From assembly GCA_944387285.1 (NCBI GenBank), contig CALXEH010000018.1, positions 1 to 38,144 on the forward strand: 38,144 nt of DNA, given 5' to 3'. The notes beneath the pieces were generated by a model. It saw only the letters and a list, made by a program, of their open reading frames with translations. It searched no databases and was not told where the DNA came from. The position numbers and the translations under genes were made by a program. This document shows, piece after piece, positions 1 to 9,023 of the stretch; within the stretch, counting starts at the first letter, position 1, and each line of letters starts with the position of its first letter. This stretch comes from an uncultured Oscillospiraceae bacterium (GTDB lineage Bacteria; Bacillota; Clostridia; Oscillospirales; Oscillospiraceae).

Positions 1-1
1 G

Positions 2-178
2 CTGAGCCTTTCGCACCACCTGCGCACGGCAGTCAGCGAGCTCGCCTGCGTTTCGGAGCTGAAACTGGAAGGCGGGCAGCTTTCCGGTACGCTCTACTGT
101 GACCGGTACCGCATGAAACTGCATGGAGAAAAGATATCTGACAAAGAAGATGGGGGAGAGGGACTTGCAGGAAACTAA
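2..178 (+). CDS. C-terminal fragment of an unrecognised protein (runs off the left edge)
   Basis: An open frame enters from the left edge and ends at a TAA at 176-178, giving 58 residues. It contains the stretch LSHHLRTAVSELACVSELKLE and then a polar, acidic tail. I do not recognise the family. It lies in the same direction as the MMPL exporter gene and stops 22 bases before that gene's best start, so the two could be co-transcribed. Because other genes in this part of the window are cut and joined, this piece may itself be chimeric. Confidence 0.4.
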   Translation: MSLSHHLRTAVSELACVSELKLEGGQLSGTLYCDRYRMKLHGEKISDKEDGGEGLAGN

Positions 179-200
179 AGCGTCCGCCGGAGGCGGTTTC

Positions 201-2288
201 ATGACCAGCTTGGCCACGTTCATCGTTGACAAGCGCAACCTCTTTTTCCTCCTGACCATTCTGATGCTGGTATTTTCCGCCTTTTCCCGCAACTGGGTGG
301 AGGTGGAGAGCGAGCTGGCCGCGTACCTGCCCTCGGATTCGCAGACGCGGCAGGCGTTGGACGTCATGGAGGAACAGTTCACGACCTACGGCACGGCCCA
401 GATAATGGCCGCCAACATCTCGCAGGCCGAGGCCGAGGCGCTGCAGGCGCAGATAGCGGGCATCAAGGGCGTGCAGGGCGTGGAGTACGACAACACCGAG
501 GCCCACTACAACAAGTCCTCGGCGCTCTACACCGTGACCTTCGACTACGACGAGCCGGACGAGGCCTGCCTCACGTCCCTGGACGAGATAAGGTCGGCGC
601 TCTCGGCCTACGACCTCTACGTCTCGACGGAGCTGGGCAATGCCGAGCAGGAGGCGATTGACAGCGAGGTCAGCGTCATCATGGTCTATGTGGCGGTCAT
701 CATCGTGCTGGTGCTGCTGTTCACCTCGCAGACCTATGCGGAGGTGCCGGTGCTGATTTTGACCTTTGTGGTGGCCATGATAATGAACCTCGGCACGAAC
801 TTCCTGCTGGGGAAGATCTCCTTCGTGTCCAACTCGGTCACGAGCATCCTGCAGCTGGCGCTGTCGCTGGACTACGCGGTCATCTTCTGCAACCGCTGCA
901 AGGAGGAGCACCAGAACCTGCCCATCCGCGAGGCGGCCATCGTGGCCCTGAGCATGGCCATACCGGAGATAGGCGCGAGCAGCCTCACGACGATAGGCGG
1001 CCTTGTGGCCATGATGTTCATGCAGTTCAAGATAGGCGCGGACATGGCCGTGTACCTGATAAAATCCATCCTGTTTGCGCTGCTTTCGGTGTTCGTGGTG
1101 ATGCCGGGGCTTTTGGTGCTCTTCGGCAAGCTGATGGACAAGACGGAGCACCGCAGCTTTGTGCCCAAGATACCCTTCGTGGGCAAGTTCGCCTACAAGA
1201 CCCGGTTCGTGATGCCGCTTATCTTCGTCGCGGCCATCGTCCTGGCCTTCCCGCTCTCGCAGAAGTGCCCCTACGCCTACGGCGAGAGCTCGCTTGAGAC
1301 GCCGGTGCTCAACGAGACGCAGATAGCGCAGAACATGATAGACGACACCTTCACCTCGACCAACATGCTCGCGCTGATGGTGCCCGCCGGCGATTACGAG
1401 AAGGAGGCCGCCATACTCGAGGAGCTCTCCGCTTACGAGGAGGTGGACTCCGCCATGGGCATAGCCAACGTGGAGGCCATGGACGGCTGCATGCTGGCCG
1501 ACAAGCTGACGCCGCGTGAATTCGCCGAGCTGACCGGCCTGGACTACGAGGCTGCGCAGCTGGTGTACGCGGCCTACGGCGCCAGTCAGGAGGAGCTGGG
1601 TCAGGTGCTCGGCAACCTGGTAAACTACCAGGTGCCGCTCATCGACATGTTCCTTTTCGTCTGCGACCAGGTGGATTCGAGCCTCGTGACCCTGGACGAC
1701 GAGCAGACGGCTATGCTGGACGAGGCGTATACGCAGATGACGGAGGCGAAGAAGCAGCTGCAGGGCAGCGAATACAGCCGCATGCTGGTGTACCTGAACC
1801 TGCCCGAGAGCGGCGACGAGACCTACCAGTTCCTCGACACCATCCTGGAGACGGCCCAGCGCTATTACCCCGACGAGGACGTGTACCTCGCGGGCAACTC
1901 CACCACGGAGTACGACTTCCAGAAGGCGTTCAGCCGCGACAACCTGGTGGTCAGCGTGGTCTCGATACTGATAGTGCTGGTGGTGCTGCTGTTCACCTTC
2001 CAGTCGGCGGGCATGCCGGCGCTGCTCATCCTGGTGATACAGGGCAGCATCTGGATAAACTTCTCCGTGCCCTACCTGCTCGACCAGCCGCTGTTTTTCA
2101 TGAGCTGCCTTGTGGTCAGCTCGATACAGATGGGCGCAAACATCGACTACGCCATAGTCGTGGCGAACCGGTACCAGGAGCTGAAGAGCCAGATGTCCCA
2201 CCGCGACGCCATAATCGAGATGATGAACTTCGTCTTCCCGACGATCATCACCTCGGGCACCATCCTGGCGGCGGCGGGCACACGATAA
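201..2288 (+). CDS. MMPL/RND-family transporter, C-terminus missing
   Basis: Inner-membrane exporter of the MMPL (HAE3-type RND) family. After a short N-terminus comes a hydrophobic helix (NLFFLLTILMLVFSAFS), a soluble domain, a first membrane cluster containing LSLDYAVIFCNR, a second soluble domain, and a second cluster containing GANIDYAIVVANR. The paired (L/N)xDYA motifs are the two-fold repeat typical of the family. I chose the ATG at 201 because GGAGG lies 7 bases upstream; in-frame starts at 123 and 150 are weaker. The protein should carry two or three more helices after TIITSGTILAAAG, but the frame switches at about 2271-2281 into a GLUG protein read in another frame and stops at once. 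About 80-120 residues are therefore lost and the product is probably inactive as read. The substrate is unknown; lipids or hydrophobic compounds are usual for the family. Confidence 0.85.
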   Translation: MTSLATFIVDKRNLFFLLTILMLVFSAFSRNWVEVESELAAYLPSDSQTRQALDVMEEQFTTYGTAQIMAANISQAEAEALQAQIAGIKGVQGVEYDNTEAHYNKSSALYTVTFDYDEPDEACLTSLDEIRSALSAYDLYVSTELGNAEQEAIDSEVSVIMVYVAVIIVLVLLFTSQTYAEVPVLILTFVVAMIMNLGTNFLLGKISFVSNSVTSILQLALSLDYAVIFCNRCKEEHQNLPIREAAIVALSMAIPEIGASSLTTIGGLVAMMFMQFKIGADMAVYLIKSILFALLSVFVVMPGLLVLFGKLMDKTEHRSFVPKIPFVGKFAYKTRFVMPLIFVAAIVLAFPLSQKCPYAYGESSLETPVLNETQIAQNMIDDTFTSTNMLALMVPAGDYEKEAAILEELSAYEEVDSAMGIANVEAMDGCMLADKLTPREFAELTGLDYEAAQLVYAAYGASQEELGQVLGNLVNYQVPLIDMFLFVCDQVDSSLVTLDDEQTAMLDEAYTQMTEAKKQLQGSEYSRMLVYLNLPESGDETYQFLDTILETAQRYYPDEDVYLAGNSTTEYDFQKAFSRDNLVVSVVSILIVLVVLLFTFQSAGMPALLILVIQGSIWINFSVPYLLDQPLFFMSCLVVSSIQMGANIDYAIVVANRYQELKSQMSHRDAIIEMMNFVFPTIITSGTILAAAGTR

Positions 2289-2359
2289 GCGGCCTGTCCC
2301 TGACGGGCACGGCCACCCGCGCCGGGCTTTTCGACACCATCCAGGCCGGGGCCACGGTC

Positions 2360-3673
2360 ATGCACCTGACGGTCGTGGGCCAGGTCAGCGCGGGCAGTTC
2401 CGGCGACACCGTGGGCGGCCTCGCCGGCAAGAACTACGGCAAACTGGTGGACTGCGCCTTCGAGGGCAGCGTCCGCGGCGGCAGCTCGGTGGGCGGCATC
2501 GTGGGCATAAACGAGACGACGGGACAGCTGATAAACTGCCGCTTCCAGGGCTCCGCAACGGGCGAGCACTATGTGGGCGGCATCGCCGGGCAGAACACCG
2601 GCAGCCTCGTCGGCTGCACCAATACCGGCACCGTCCAGGGCCGCAAGGACGTGGGCGGCATCGCCGGGCAGATGGAGCCGCAGGTGATAGTGCAGTACAG
2701 CGAGAGCGCCATAGAGCAGCTCTGCACGGAGCTGGACGAGCTCGAGACCCTGGTCAACAAGGCCCTGAACAGCGCGGGCGCCGCCTCGAGCGCCGTCTCC
2801 GGCCAGCTGAGCGGCCTGCTGGGCCAGATAGACGAGGCCAAATCAGCGGCCGAGAGCCTGGGCAGCGCCGCAGAGCTGATGGGGCAGGGCCTGCCCGAGC
2901 TGGACGGCTCGCCGGACACGCTGCTGCCCGAGGAACCGTCGCTGCCCACGTCGGAGGTGACGGGCGCCGGCGAGGCCCTGCAGGGCATCGCCGACACGCT
3001 CACGCAGTCGCCGTCTATCTCCTTCACGCCCGTTGACAGCAGCGTGGCCGAGCAGGGCGGGGCCCTCACTTCGGCGATATCGGACATAAACAGCACGGTC
3101 AGCAGCCTGCAGGGCAGCGTCGCCTCAGCCACCGGCACGCTGGCTTCCAACATCCAGGCCATAAATACACAGGTGGGCGTCATAAACGAGCTTATACAGC
3201 AGAGCGTCGAGGAAGTGCAGAGCAAGACGGACGAAGCGCCCGTCACGGACATCTCGGACGAGGACGCGGAGCAGGCGACCACCGGGCGGATAAGCGCCTC
3301 GGTGAACTACGGCGAGGTCAAGGGCGACGGCAACGTGGCGGGCATCGCGGGCTCCGTGGCGATAGAATACGACTTCGACCCCGAGGACGACCTCACGGAG
3401 AGCGGCGAGCAGTCGCTGAATTTCGAGTACAATACCCTGGCCGTGGTGCTCGACTGCGTCAACAAGGGCGCGGTCACCGCCAAGAAGGACAACGCCGGCG
3501 GCATCGTGGGCCGCATGGATGTGGGCGCGTGCGCGGAAGAGAGCGTCGTCTCCGGCTGCTGCCTTTGGTCATCGTACTGCTGCTGGCGGCGCTGGGCGCG
3601 GCCTGGTACTTCGTGGGCCGGCCTCTGCTCGAGGCCTGCGACGCCTACGGCATCCTGCGCGGCGAGGACGTGA
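2360..3673 (+). CDS. GLUG-repeat surface protein fragment, both ends lost
   Basis: Repeats of the GLUG type (VGGLAGKNYGKLVDCAF, VGGIVGINETTG, VGGIAGQNTGSL, VGGIAGQ) are followed by a Ser/Ala/Glu-rich region of about 200 residues that looks helical or coiled, and then more GLUG-like turns (NVAGIAGSVAIEYDFDPEDD, NAGGIVGRM). Homology begins upstream of the first ATG, at about 2273 with GGHTISGLSLTG, so the true N-terminus and signal peptide are missing. Similarity stops near 3525; the last residues to 3673 are out-of-frame reading of the next segment. Such proteins are normally secreted or wall-associated in Oscillospiraceae and often neighbour MMPL genes. That makes it likely that this gene once followed the exporter and was brought closer by a deletion. 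The function of GLUG repeats is not established. Confidence 0.65.
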   Translation: MHLTVVGQVSAGSSGDTVGGLAGKNYGKLVDCAFEGSVRGGSSVGGIVGINETTGQLINCRFQGSATGEHYVGGIAGQNTGSLVGCTNTGTVQGRKDVGGIAGQMEPQVIVQYSESAIEQLCTELDELETLVNKALNSAGAASSAVSGQLSGLLGQIDEAKSAAESLGSAAELMGQGLPELDGSPDTLLPEEPSLPTSEVTGAGEALQGIADTLTQSPSISFTPVDSSVAEQGGALTSAISDINSTVSSLQGSVASATGTLASNIQAINTQVGVINELIQQSVEEVQSKTDEAPVTDISDEDAEQATTGRISASVNYGEVKGDGNVAGIAGSVAIEYDFDPEDDLTESGEQSLNFEYNTLAVVLDCVNKGAVTAKKDNAGGIVGRMDVGACAEESVVSGCCLWSSYCCWRRWARPGTSWAGLCSRPATPTASCAART

Positions 3674-4044
3674 AGCTGCTTAAAGTCTTCGTCCGCGCGC
3701 CGGAGGCGTGGCGTATCGCGCGGAAAATGGAGCAGGAGCACCTGAACCGGGACAAGGCTGCGCGCCTGGTGCGGAAGATGGACAAACAGCGCCGGAAATA
3801 CTACGAGACCTACACCGGCAAGGTCTGGGGCGACCCATCCGGCTATGACCTCTGCCTGGACACCGGGCAGATGAGCCTCCAGGCCGCCGCCGAAGCGGTC
3901 TGCGCGGCCTACCGGGCCATGCAGGCAAAAAAACACCGCCTACCGCCGCAGAGCGGAAAGGAGCCTCCCGCCGAAAGGCCGGGAGGCTCCTTGCTGTGTG
4001 TGTGTCATTGGCTCATTTGCCGGTCAGCTCGCAAAAGCGCATGA
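3529..4044 (+). CDS. Chimeric frame: membrane anchor joined to a cytidylate-kinase-like C-terminus
   Basis: The frame opens at a GTG inside the end of the GLUG fragment. Residues about 5-35 form a basic-flanked membrane helix (PLVIVLLLAALGAAWYFVGR), plausibly the C-terminal anchor of the same GLUG protein. From about residue 37 the sequence matches the C-terminal half of cytidylate-kinase-like proteins: KLLKVFVRAPEAWRIARKMEQ, then LVRKMDKQRRKYYETYTG and WGDPSGYDLCLDTGQMSL, ending near AYRAMQ at about 3930. The kinase P-loop and N-terminal half are absent, so it cannot be an active kinase. The remaining frame to 4044 runs through a terminator hairpin and into the opposite-strand SLH gene, so it is not a natural C-terminus. 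I read this as a product of at least two joints rather than a designed fusion. Confidence 0.6.
   Translation: MRGRERRLRLLPLVIVLLLAALGAAWYFVGRPLLEACDAYGILRGEDVKLLKVFVRAPEAWRIARKMEQEHLNRDKAARLVRKMDKQRRKYYETYTGKVWGDPSGYDLCLDTGQMSLQAAAEAVCAAYRAMQAKKHRLPPQSGKEPPAERPGGSLLCVCHWLICRSARKSA
3960..3990 (-). terminator. Hairpin between the kinase fragment and the SLH gene
   Basis: Arms GGAGCCTCCCG and CGGGAGGCTCC pair perfectly around a nine-base loop. On the minus strand the hairpin follows the SLH stop codon by about 22 bases and is followed by TTTCC, so it probably ends the SLH transcript. It could also work for plus-strand transcripts. Confidence 0.65.
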
Positions 4045-7000
4045 TGATGGCAGCAGCCTGGGCGCGGGTGGCGGTGGCGGATGGGGTGATGAGGCCCGCG
4101 TCGTCGCCCTCGATGACGCCCACGCTGACGGCCCAGCGCATCGCCTCATAGGCCCAACTGCTTACGCTGCCCGCGTCGCCGGCGGTGAGCAGGAAGTCCA
4201 CGTCAGGCTCGCCGCAGAAGCGCCAGAGCATGGTCACTATCTGCTCGCGCGTGATGGAGCCTGCGGCGTCCATGCCGTCGGAGATGCCCGCTTCCACGGC
4301 CCAGGCCTGCGCCTGCTCGTACCAGTTTGCGCCGCCCGAGGTGTCCTCGCCCTCGATGCGGGCCAGGATCGTCCAAACCATCGCGCGGGTAAGGCTGCCC
4401 TCGGGGTCGAAAGCGCCGTCGCCCACGCCGTTCATGAGCCCGCGCCCGCTCACATAGTCCACGGCCTCGGAATACCAGGCCTCCGGGGCTATGTCCGTGA
4501 AATCGGGGCCCTCGTCCGCGACGAAGACGGCGCTGACCGTGACCCGGCCTTCCGGCATGGTGAAGGCGTACTTGCCCTCGCCGAGGCTGCGGAGCTCGAG
4601 CCGGACGCCGTCCGCGTCCACGACGCTGAGGCTGCCGAGCCGCCAGCCCTCGTCAGGCGTGACAGAAAGCGTGACCTCCTCGCCGGGCTTGCCCCAGCCC
4701 GAGGCGGCCGTGACGGAGCCATGCTCCGCCGCCTCGACGGCGACGGGGTAGCTCATGGCCTCGGGCGGCGTGGTGTCGGGCAGATAGCTCTCTTCGGGGC
4801 AGACGGCGGTGACGGAGCCCTCCGCGCCCAGCTCGTGGTTGCTGTCGGCCTTGAGGCGCGCGCCGAAGGTGTGCGTGCTGCCCGGCTCGAGCCCGTCAAA
4901 GACGCGGCTGTCCTGCCAGCTGCCGCCGTCGAGCCTGTATTCCGCGCCCTTGATTTCGTCCACGATGTAGGTGAACTTCCCGGGCTGGCTGCTGCTGGAG
5001 ATGTATCTGCCGCTGACCTCGGGCGCGGCCTGCGCGGCCTTGGCGACGGTCAGGGCCGCCACGACGCTCACGCCCTGCTTGGTGTAGCTGAAGCGGTACT
5101 CGCCCGCGTCCACCGCCGCCACGACGGGCTGGCCGTCCTTCGTGATGGTCAGGGCCCAGCCTTCGGGCTCGCACACAAAGCTCGCGCCCTGGAGCTCGAA
5201 GCCCTCCTTGAGCCCCAGCCGGACCTGGGCGCTGTAGTCGCTGCCATTATACACCGCGTCCTCGGGCAGGCAGACCCGCAGGCTAGTGCTGTCCGCGTTG
5301 AGCAGCTTGAATTCGCCCGTGCCCGCAACACTTCCGTTGCCGGCGAGGCTGCCCTTGCTGTAGATGATGAAAACGCCGCTGTTCGTGAGCGTGCCGTTGT
5401 TCGTCAGCACCGCGCCCTCGGGGATGCTGAAGGTGCAGCCGGCGGGGATGTCGAAGCTGCCGCTCAGGGTATAGCTGCCCCAGACCCGGCCCTCGCTGCC
5501 GTCCAAGCCGATGCCGTTCCAGCCGGAGTTGGTGAGCACGCCCTCAAAACGCAGTTCCCGTCCGCCGCTGACGGCGCTGCCGCTGATCGTCAGGGAATTG
5601 CCGTCGCCGGACAGCAGCAGGCTGCCGCTGTCGAGGCTCAGCGTCCCGACGGACACGGGCAGGCCGCTGATCGTCGTCGTTTTCGTGTTCATGATCACGA
5701 CGTTCACCGAGCCGTCCAGCACGAACTCGGAGAAGTCTATCTCCGCGCCCTCAAACGTCAGCGTGTCGGTGTCTTGGTTGAAGGTGACGCCATTGAAAAG
5801 CTCACCGACGTTGTAGCTTGACCCATAAATTATCTTCTTATCATTTATATACAGCGTCTCGATATCCGACTTCTGCGTGACGGTGACGTCGTATGTTTTC
5901 GTCGCGACCTCGTCCTGAGCGGTGACGGTAAAGGTCACGCCTCCTAAGAAATCTACCAGGGTGCCGCTGGCGGGCGAGACGGTCGCGCCTTCACTGAGCC
6001 CGATCACCGGGGTCAGCTGCGTTATATTAGAACTGAGCGGGACGGTCAGGCTGATGGTCCCGGCCACGTTATTTATCACGCCCTTAACGCCGTCTATCGT
6101 GAAGCTCGTGATGAGGCAGGCGTTGCTGCGCATAGGCACCTGCGTTACGGCCGTCAGGCTGCCCGAGCGGCCACTCACCTTGACCTTCACCATTATGTAT
6201 TTTCCGAGATAATTCTCAGGGTCACTGGGCAGAGTGCAGCTATAATTTGCCGCGCCCTCGATGGGTTTGGGGTTTTCGCCGTTTTCGCCGCACCAGCTCC
6301 ACTCGTATATGGCGGAGCCGCTGACGCCGCTCAACTCGGCAGTCAGCGTTGCGCCTGCACTCATGCTGCCGCTTATGGATACGCTGCCCTCTACCGGCGG
6401 GCTTCCGGCCAGGGTGCCGCCGTTTTCGGTCACATAGCAGCTGTGCTCATCGCCATTGAAGTTAAATGTGGCATTGCCGACGGGCAGGAAGAGGCAGAGC
6501 TTGCCGTCCGCGCTGGTGACGAGGTCCTTCACGCCGTAGTTGTTGCCGTGGGAATCCGTGACAGCGGCGTCGTGAATGTGCGCGTTGGCGCCGTAAATTT
6601 CCATGAGCTCTGCAATGACGGGGTAGCATTTGTAGACGTAGCGGCTGATGACGCGGTTGCAGGCCGGCTCGGCCAGCGCGCCGCCGTCGCCGGTGCTGTA
6701 CATATTGCCGCCTGTCCAGCCGATGGTGACGTTGCCGGAGAAGTAGAGGCCGTAGCTCAACGACTTGCCGGGCTGGCAGTTGAGCACGAGGTTGCCGCCG
6801 CTGACGTTGAAGTCGGAGGCACCCGAGGCCGATATGTTATCTAAGAAGATGCCGCAGCTGACGTTGCCGCCGTTGCCGCCGGTGGCGTTGAGCGTGCCGC
6901 CGCCCATGTTGAAGCTCACGTTTGCAGTCTCGCAAATGCGCAGGCCGTAGCTGAATTTACTCCTTCCGCCGCTGGCGTTCAGCGTGCCGCCGGACATGGA

Positions 7001-8896
7001 GAAGGAGCTGCGCACAAAGATGCCGACGGAGTAGCCCTCGCTGACGATGCTGTTGCCGCCGGCGACGGTCAGCGTGCCGCCGTTCATGGCGAACTCGTGC
7101 GCGCGTATGCCGTTGGAATAGGCGTCGCTCGGGCTGGCGGTGGCCGAGCAGCCGCCGCTCTGTACGCTGAGTGTGCCGGCGTTCATGGTGAACTGCTTGA
7201 CGTTTATCGCGTAGCTGTGTATGGCATAGTTCCCGGGGTCAGAGTTCACCGAGATGTCGCCGCCGTTTATCGTCAGGCTGCCCCACTGGGTGGAGTCGAT
7301 GCTGTCCACGCCGTCGGTGTCGACCAGGACGATAGTGCCGACGAGGCTGGAGTATGGGCCGCGCACGTCCAGCCGGCCGGTCTGGTCGCGGCCGACGCTC
7401 TGCGAGTAGATGGTGAGCGAATTGCCGCCCAGCTCGATGCCCTGCTCGAGCGTCAGCTCGCAGCCGTCGGTGAGGATGAGGTGCACGTCGCCGGAGACGT
7501 AGACGCGCCCGGTGACGGTCACGCTGCCGAAGACCACATACCAGCCGTCTTTCCAGGCCGCGTCATCATTTTCCAAGCGGGTGTAGTACACGCACTGGTC
7601 GGTGGAGAGGCTGCCGCTGTCGCTGTTCCAATCCAGGTAGTCCACTTCGAGCTCGGGGTCTATCGTCACGTTTATGACCTTGCCGCTGCCGCCGACGGCG
7701 TCATCGCCACTATTTTGAACCACGCCGTCCTCGTCGATGAAGACGTATCTGTCCGCCAGCAGCTCGCTTAATAATGAGTTTTGCGACACGATCGTGCCCA
7801 GGAAGCTGCTGTCGGAGAGTACAGCCCTTGCGCCGTCGTCATATGAGACGAGCAGGCTGCACTCGCTGCCGCTGCCGACGGCCTCGACGGAGGACCAGTC
7901 GGAGATATCCACGCTGCCGCTTTGAACGTTGATGCCGGTGACCACGGTCTCGCCCGAGTCGGAGGCCCTGACCCAGGCCCCGCCGGAGAGCGCCGCGCTG
8001 CCGCCGGTGATGTTGATGCCGGTGACCGTGGCCGCGCCCGTGCCGGAGGCCGTGACCTTGGCCAAGCCGGAGAGCGCCGCGCTGCCGCCGGTGATGCTGA
8101 TGCCGGTGACCACGGCCCCTTCGGTGCCGGAGACCGTGATGCTGCCGCCCTGGACGCTGAGGTTTGAAGACCCGCCCAGTTCGATGCCGCTGACCTTCGT
8201 GTCCTCGTCGCCGCCCGCGGCCGTGACAGTGCAGTTTTGCAGGCTGACGCGGCTGCTTCCGGAGATGTTTACCGCGACGCCGGTGGAATCGAGCGCCGCG
8301 TTCGAGACAGAGGCCTGGGCGGAGTTGAGCTTCAAGGCGCAGGGCGCGGACAGGCTGCCGCCGGTGATGTTGACCGTGACCTCGCCCTCGGCGCTGACGG
8401 CGCAGCCGCCGCTGCCGGTGCAGGCTATGGAGCCGCCCTCGACGTTCAGGGTGCAGCGCTTGCTGGAGAAAGCATAGCCGACCACCACCTGTATGGCGGC
8501 GCTGCCGGAGCCCTCTATGCTGCCGCCGGCTATCGTGAGCGTGCCGGAGGAGTCGAGATGGATGGCGGCGCCGGTGGATTTGAGGCTGACGCCCTCGTCC
8601 ATTTTCAGCGTGAGCACGGTCTTGTAGCCGCCCACTGTCAGAGGGCCGCTGCTGAGGGTGACATCCTGCTTCAGCGTCAGGGTCGCGGTATTGGCCGTGC
8701 ACTCATATACGGCCAGGCGCAGCACCTCCTCGGCTGTGGGCTTCCAATCGCTCGTCCGGTATTCGACGGAAGAGCCGTCTGAGAAATCGGCGACGGCGAC
8801 AAGGCTGCCCTCGCCGCTGCTGGCAAACGCGGCCGCAGGCAGCATGGCCAAAGCCAGCGCCGCGGCGCAGATAAAGCTGAATATCCAACGTTTCAT
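4013..8896 (-). CDS. Secreted beta-helix protein with three C-terminal SLH domains
   Basis: A 1627-residue surface protein. The N-terminus (MKRWIFSFICAAALALAMLPAAAFA) is a signal peptide. Residues about 60-780 are rich in short repeats such as GGSxxxSGxxxV and NxSGGxL, expected to form a parallel beta-helix. Next come an Ig-like segment (SVSISGSMSAGATLTAELSG), a cadherin-like strand domain (AQDEVATKTYDVTVTQ), a further strand-rich region and a divergent InlB-type repeat (HGSVTAASGWGKPGEEVTLSV...GRVTVSAVFV). The last 170 residues form three SLH domains (FTDIAPEAWYSEAVDYV; WAVEAGISDG; WAVSVGVIEG) that would bind secondary cell-wall polymer. The start is fixed by GAGGAGG 7 bases before the ATG. 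The gene is monocistronic, with its own promoter and terminator. It is the only clearly intact large gene in the left third of the window. The ligand is unknown; adhesion or glycan binding is plausible. Confidence 0.9.
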   Translation of the reverse strand: MKRWIFSFICAAALALAMLPAAAFASSGEGSLVAVADFSDGSSVEYRTSDWKPTAEEVLRLAVYECTANTATLTLKQDVTLSSGPLTVGGYKTVLTLKMDEGVSLKSTGAAIHLDSSGTLTIAGGSIEGSGSAAIQVVVGYAFSSKRCTLNVEGGSIACTGSGGCAVSAEGEVTVNITGGSLSAPCALKLNSAQASVSNAALDSTGVAVNISGSSRVSLQNCTVTAAGGDEDTKVSGIELGGSSNLSVQGGSITVSGTEGAVVTGISITGGSAALSGLAKVTASGTGAATVTGINITGGSAALSGGAWVRASDSGETVVTGINVQSGSVDISDWSSVEAVGSGSECSLLVSYDDGARAVLSDSSFLGTIVSQNSLLSELLADRYVFIDEDGVVQNSGDDAVGGSGKVINVTIDPELEVDYLDWNSDSGSLSTDQCVYYTRLENDDAAWKDGWYVVFGSVTVTGRVYVSGDVHLILTDGCELTLEQGIELGGNSLTIYSQSVGRDQTGRLDVRGPYSSLVGTIVLVDTDGVDSIDSTQWGSLTINGGDISVNSDPGNYAIHSYAINVKQFTMNAGTLSVQSGGCSATASPSDAYSNGIRAHEFAMNGGTLTVAGGNSIVSEGYSVGIFVRSSFSMSGGTLNASGGRSKFSYGLRICETANVSFNMGGGTLNATGGNGGNVSCGIFLDNISASGASDFNVSGGNLVLNCQPGKSLSYGLYFSGNVTIGWTGGNMYSTGDGGALAEPACNRVISRYVYKCYPVIAELMEIYGANAHIHDAAVTDSHGNNYGVKDLVTSADGKLCLFLPVGNATFNFNGDEHSCYVTENGGTLAGSPPVEGSVSISGSMSAGATLTAELSGVSGSAIYEWSWCGENGENPKPIEGAANYSCTLPSDPENYLGKYIMVKVKVSGRSGSLTAVTQVPMRSNACLITSFTIDGVKGVINNVAGTISLTVPLSSNITQLTPVIGLSEGATVSPASGTLVDFLGGVTFTVTAQDEVATKTYDVTVTQKSDIETLYINDKKIIYGSSYNVGELFNGVTFNQDTDTLTFEGAEIDFSEFVLDGSVNVVIMNTKTTTISGLPVSVGTLSLDSGSLLLSGDGNSLTISGSAVSGGRELRFEGVLTNSGWNGIGLDGSEGRVWGSYTLSGSFDIPAGCTFSIPEGAVLTNNGTLTNSGVFIIYSKGSLAGNGSVAGTGEFKLLNADSTSLRVCLPEDAVYNGSDYSAQVRLGLKEGFELQGASFVCEPEGWALTITKDGQPVVAAVDAGEYRFSYTKQGVSVVAALTVAKAAQAAPEVSGRYISSSSQPGKFTYIVDEIKGAEYRLDGGSWQDSRVFDGLEPGSTHTFGARLKADSNHELGAEGSVTAVCPEESYLPDTTPPEAMSYPVAVEAAEHGSVTAASGWGKPGEEVTLSVTPDEGWRLGSLSVVDADGVRLELRSLGEGKYAFTMPEGRVTVSAVFVADEGPDFTDIAPEAWYSEAVDYVSGRGLMNGVGDGAFDPEGSLTRAMVWTILARIEGEDTSGGANWYEQAQAWAVEAGISDGMDAAGSITREQIVTMLWRFCGEPDVDFLLTAGDAGSVSSWAYEAMRWAVSVGVIEGDDAGLITPSATATRAQAAAIIMRFCELTGK
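7928..8155 (-). repeat. 84-bp tandem repeat inside the SLH gene (about 2.7 copies)
   Basis: Units beginning at 7928, 8012 and 8096 share GTTGATGCCGGTGACC and GAGAGCGCCGCGCTGCCGCC with exact 84-base spacing. Each unit encodes 28 residues of the type VTGINITGGSAALSG, which would be one or two beta-helix turns. The unit is in frame, so copy-number change would lengthen or shorten the helix without breaking the protein. Confidence 0.8.
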
Positions 8897-8952
8897 CGGG
8901 TGCCTCCTCGTAAATAAAGCCGTTGGCGGTCTGCTGCAAGTCCTATGCCCCG

Positions 8953-8981
8953 ATTATATACCACTTTCGCCGCGATGTCAT
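8953..8981 (-). promoter_or_regulatory. Probable SigA promoter of the SLH gene
   Basis: Reading the minus strand, ATGACA (8981-8976) is followed after 17 bases by TATAAT (8958-8953). This lies about 57 bases before the ATG at 8896, and GAGGAGG sits in the leader. The deletion-like joint to the beta-helix fragment begins just upstream of the -35, after 8985. Confidence 0.6.
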
Positions 8982-9023
8982 CGCTAAATTTCGCGCGCAC
9001 CAAGCGCCGCGGCTGGAGGCGCG

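Noticed and set aside
33..2201. Very long open frame on the minus strand opposite the MMPL gene
   Set aside because: It is rich in His, Arg, Gln and Val without any recognisable domain, as expected from the complement of a GC-rich gene; the plus strand has clear MMPL motifs.
3998..5821. Plus-strand open frame opposite the SLH gene
   Set aside because: Ala/Arg/Asp/Val-rich shadow; the SLH domains lie on the minus strand in this very region.
7928..8155. Possible CRISPR array
   Set aside because: The repeats are contiguous 84-base coding units without unique spacers and encode beta-helix turns.
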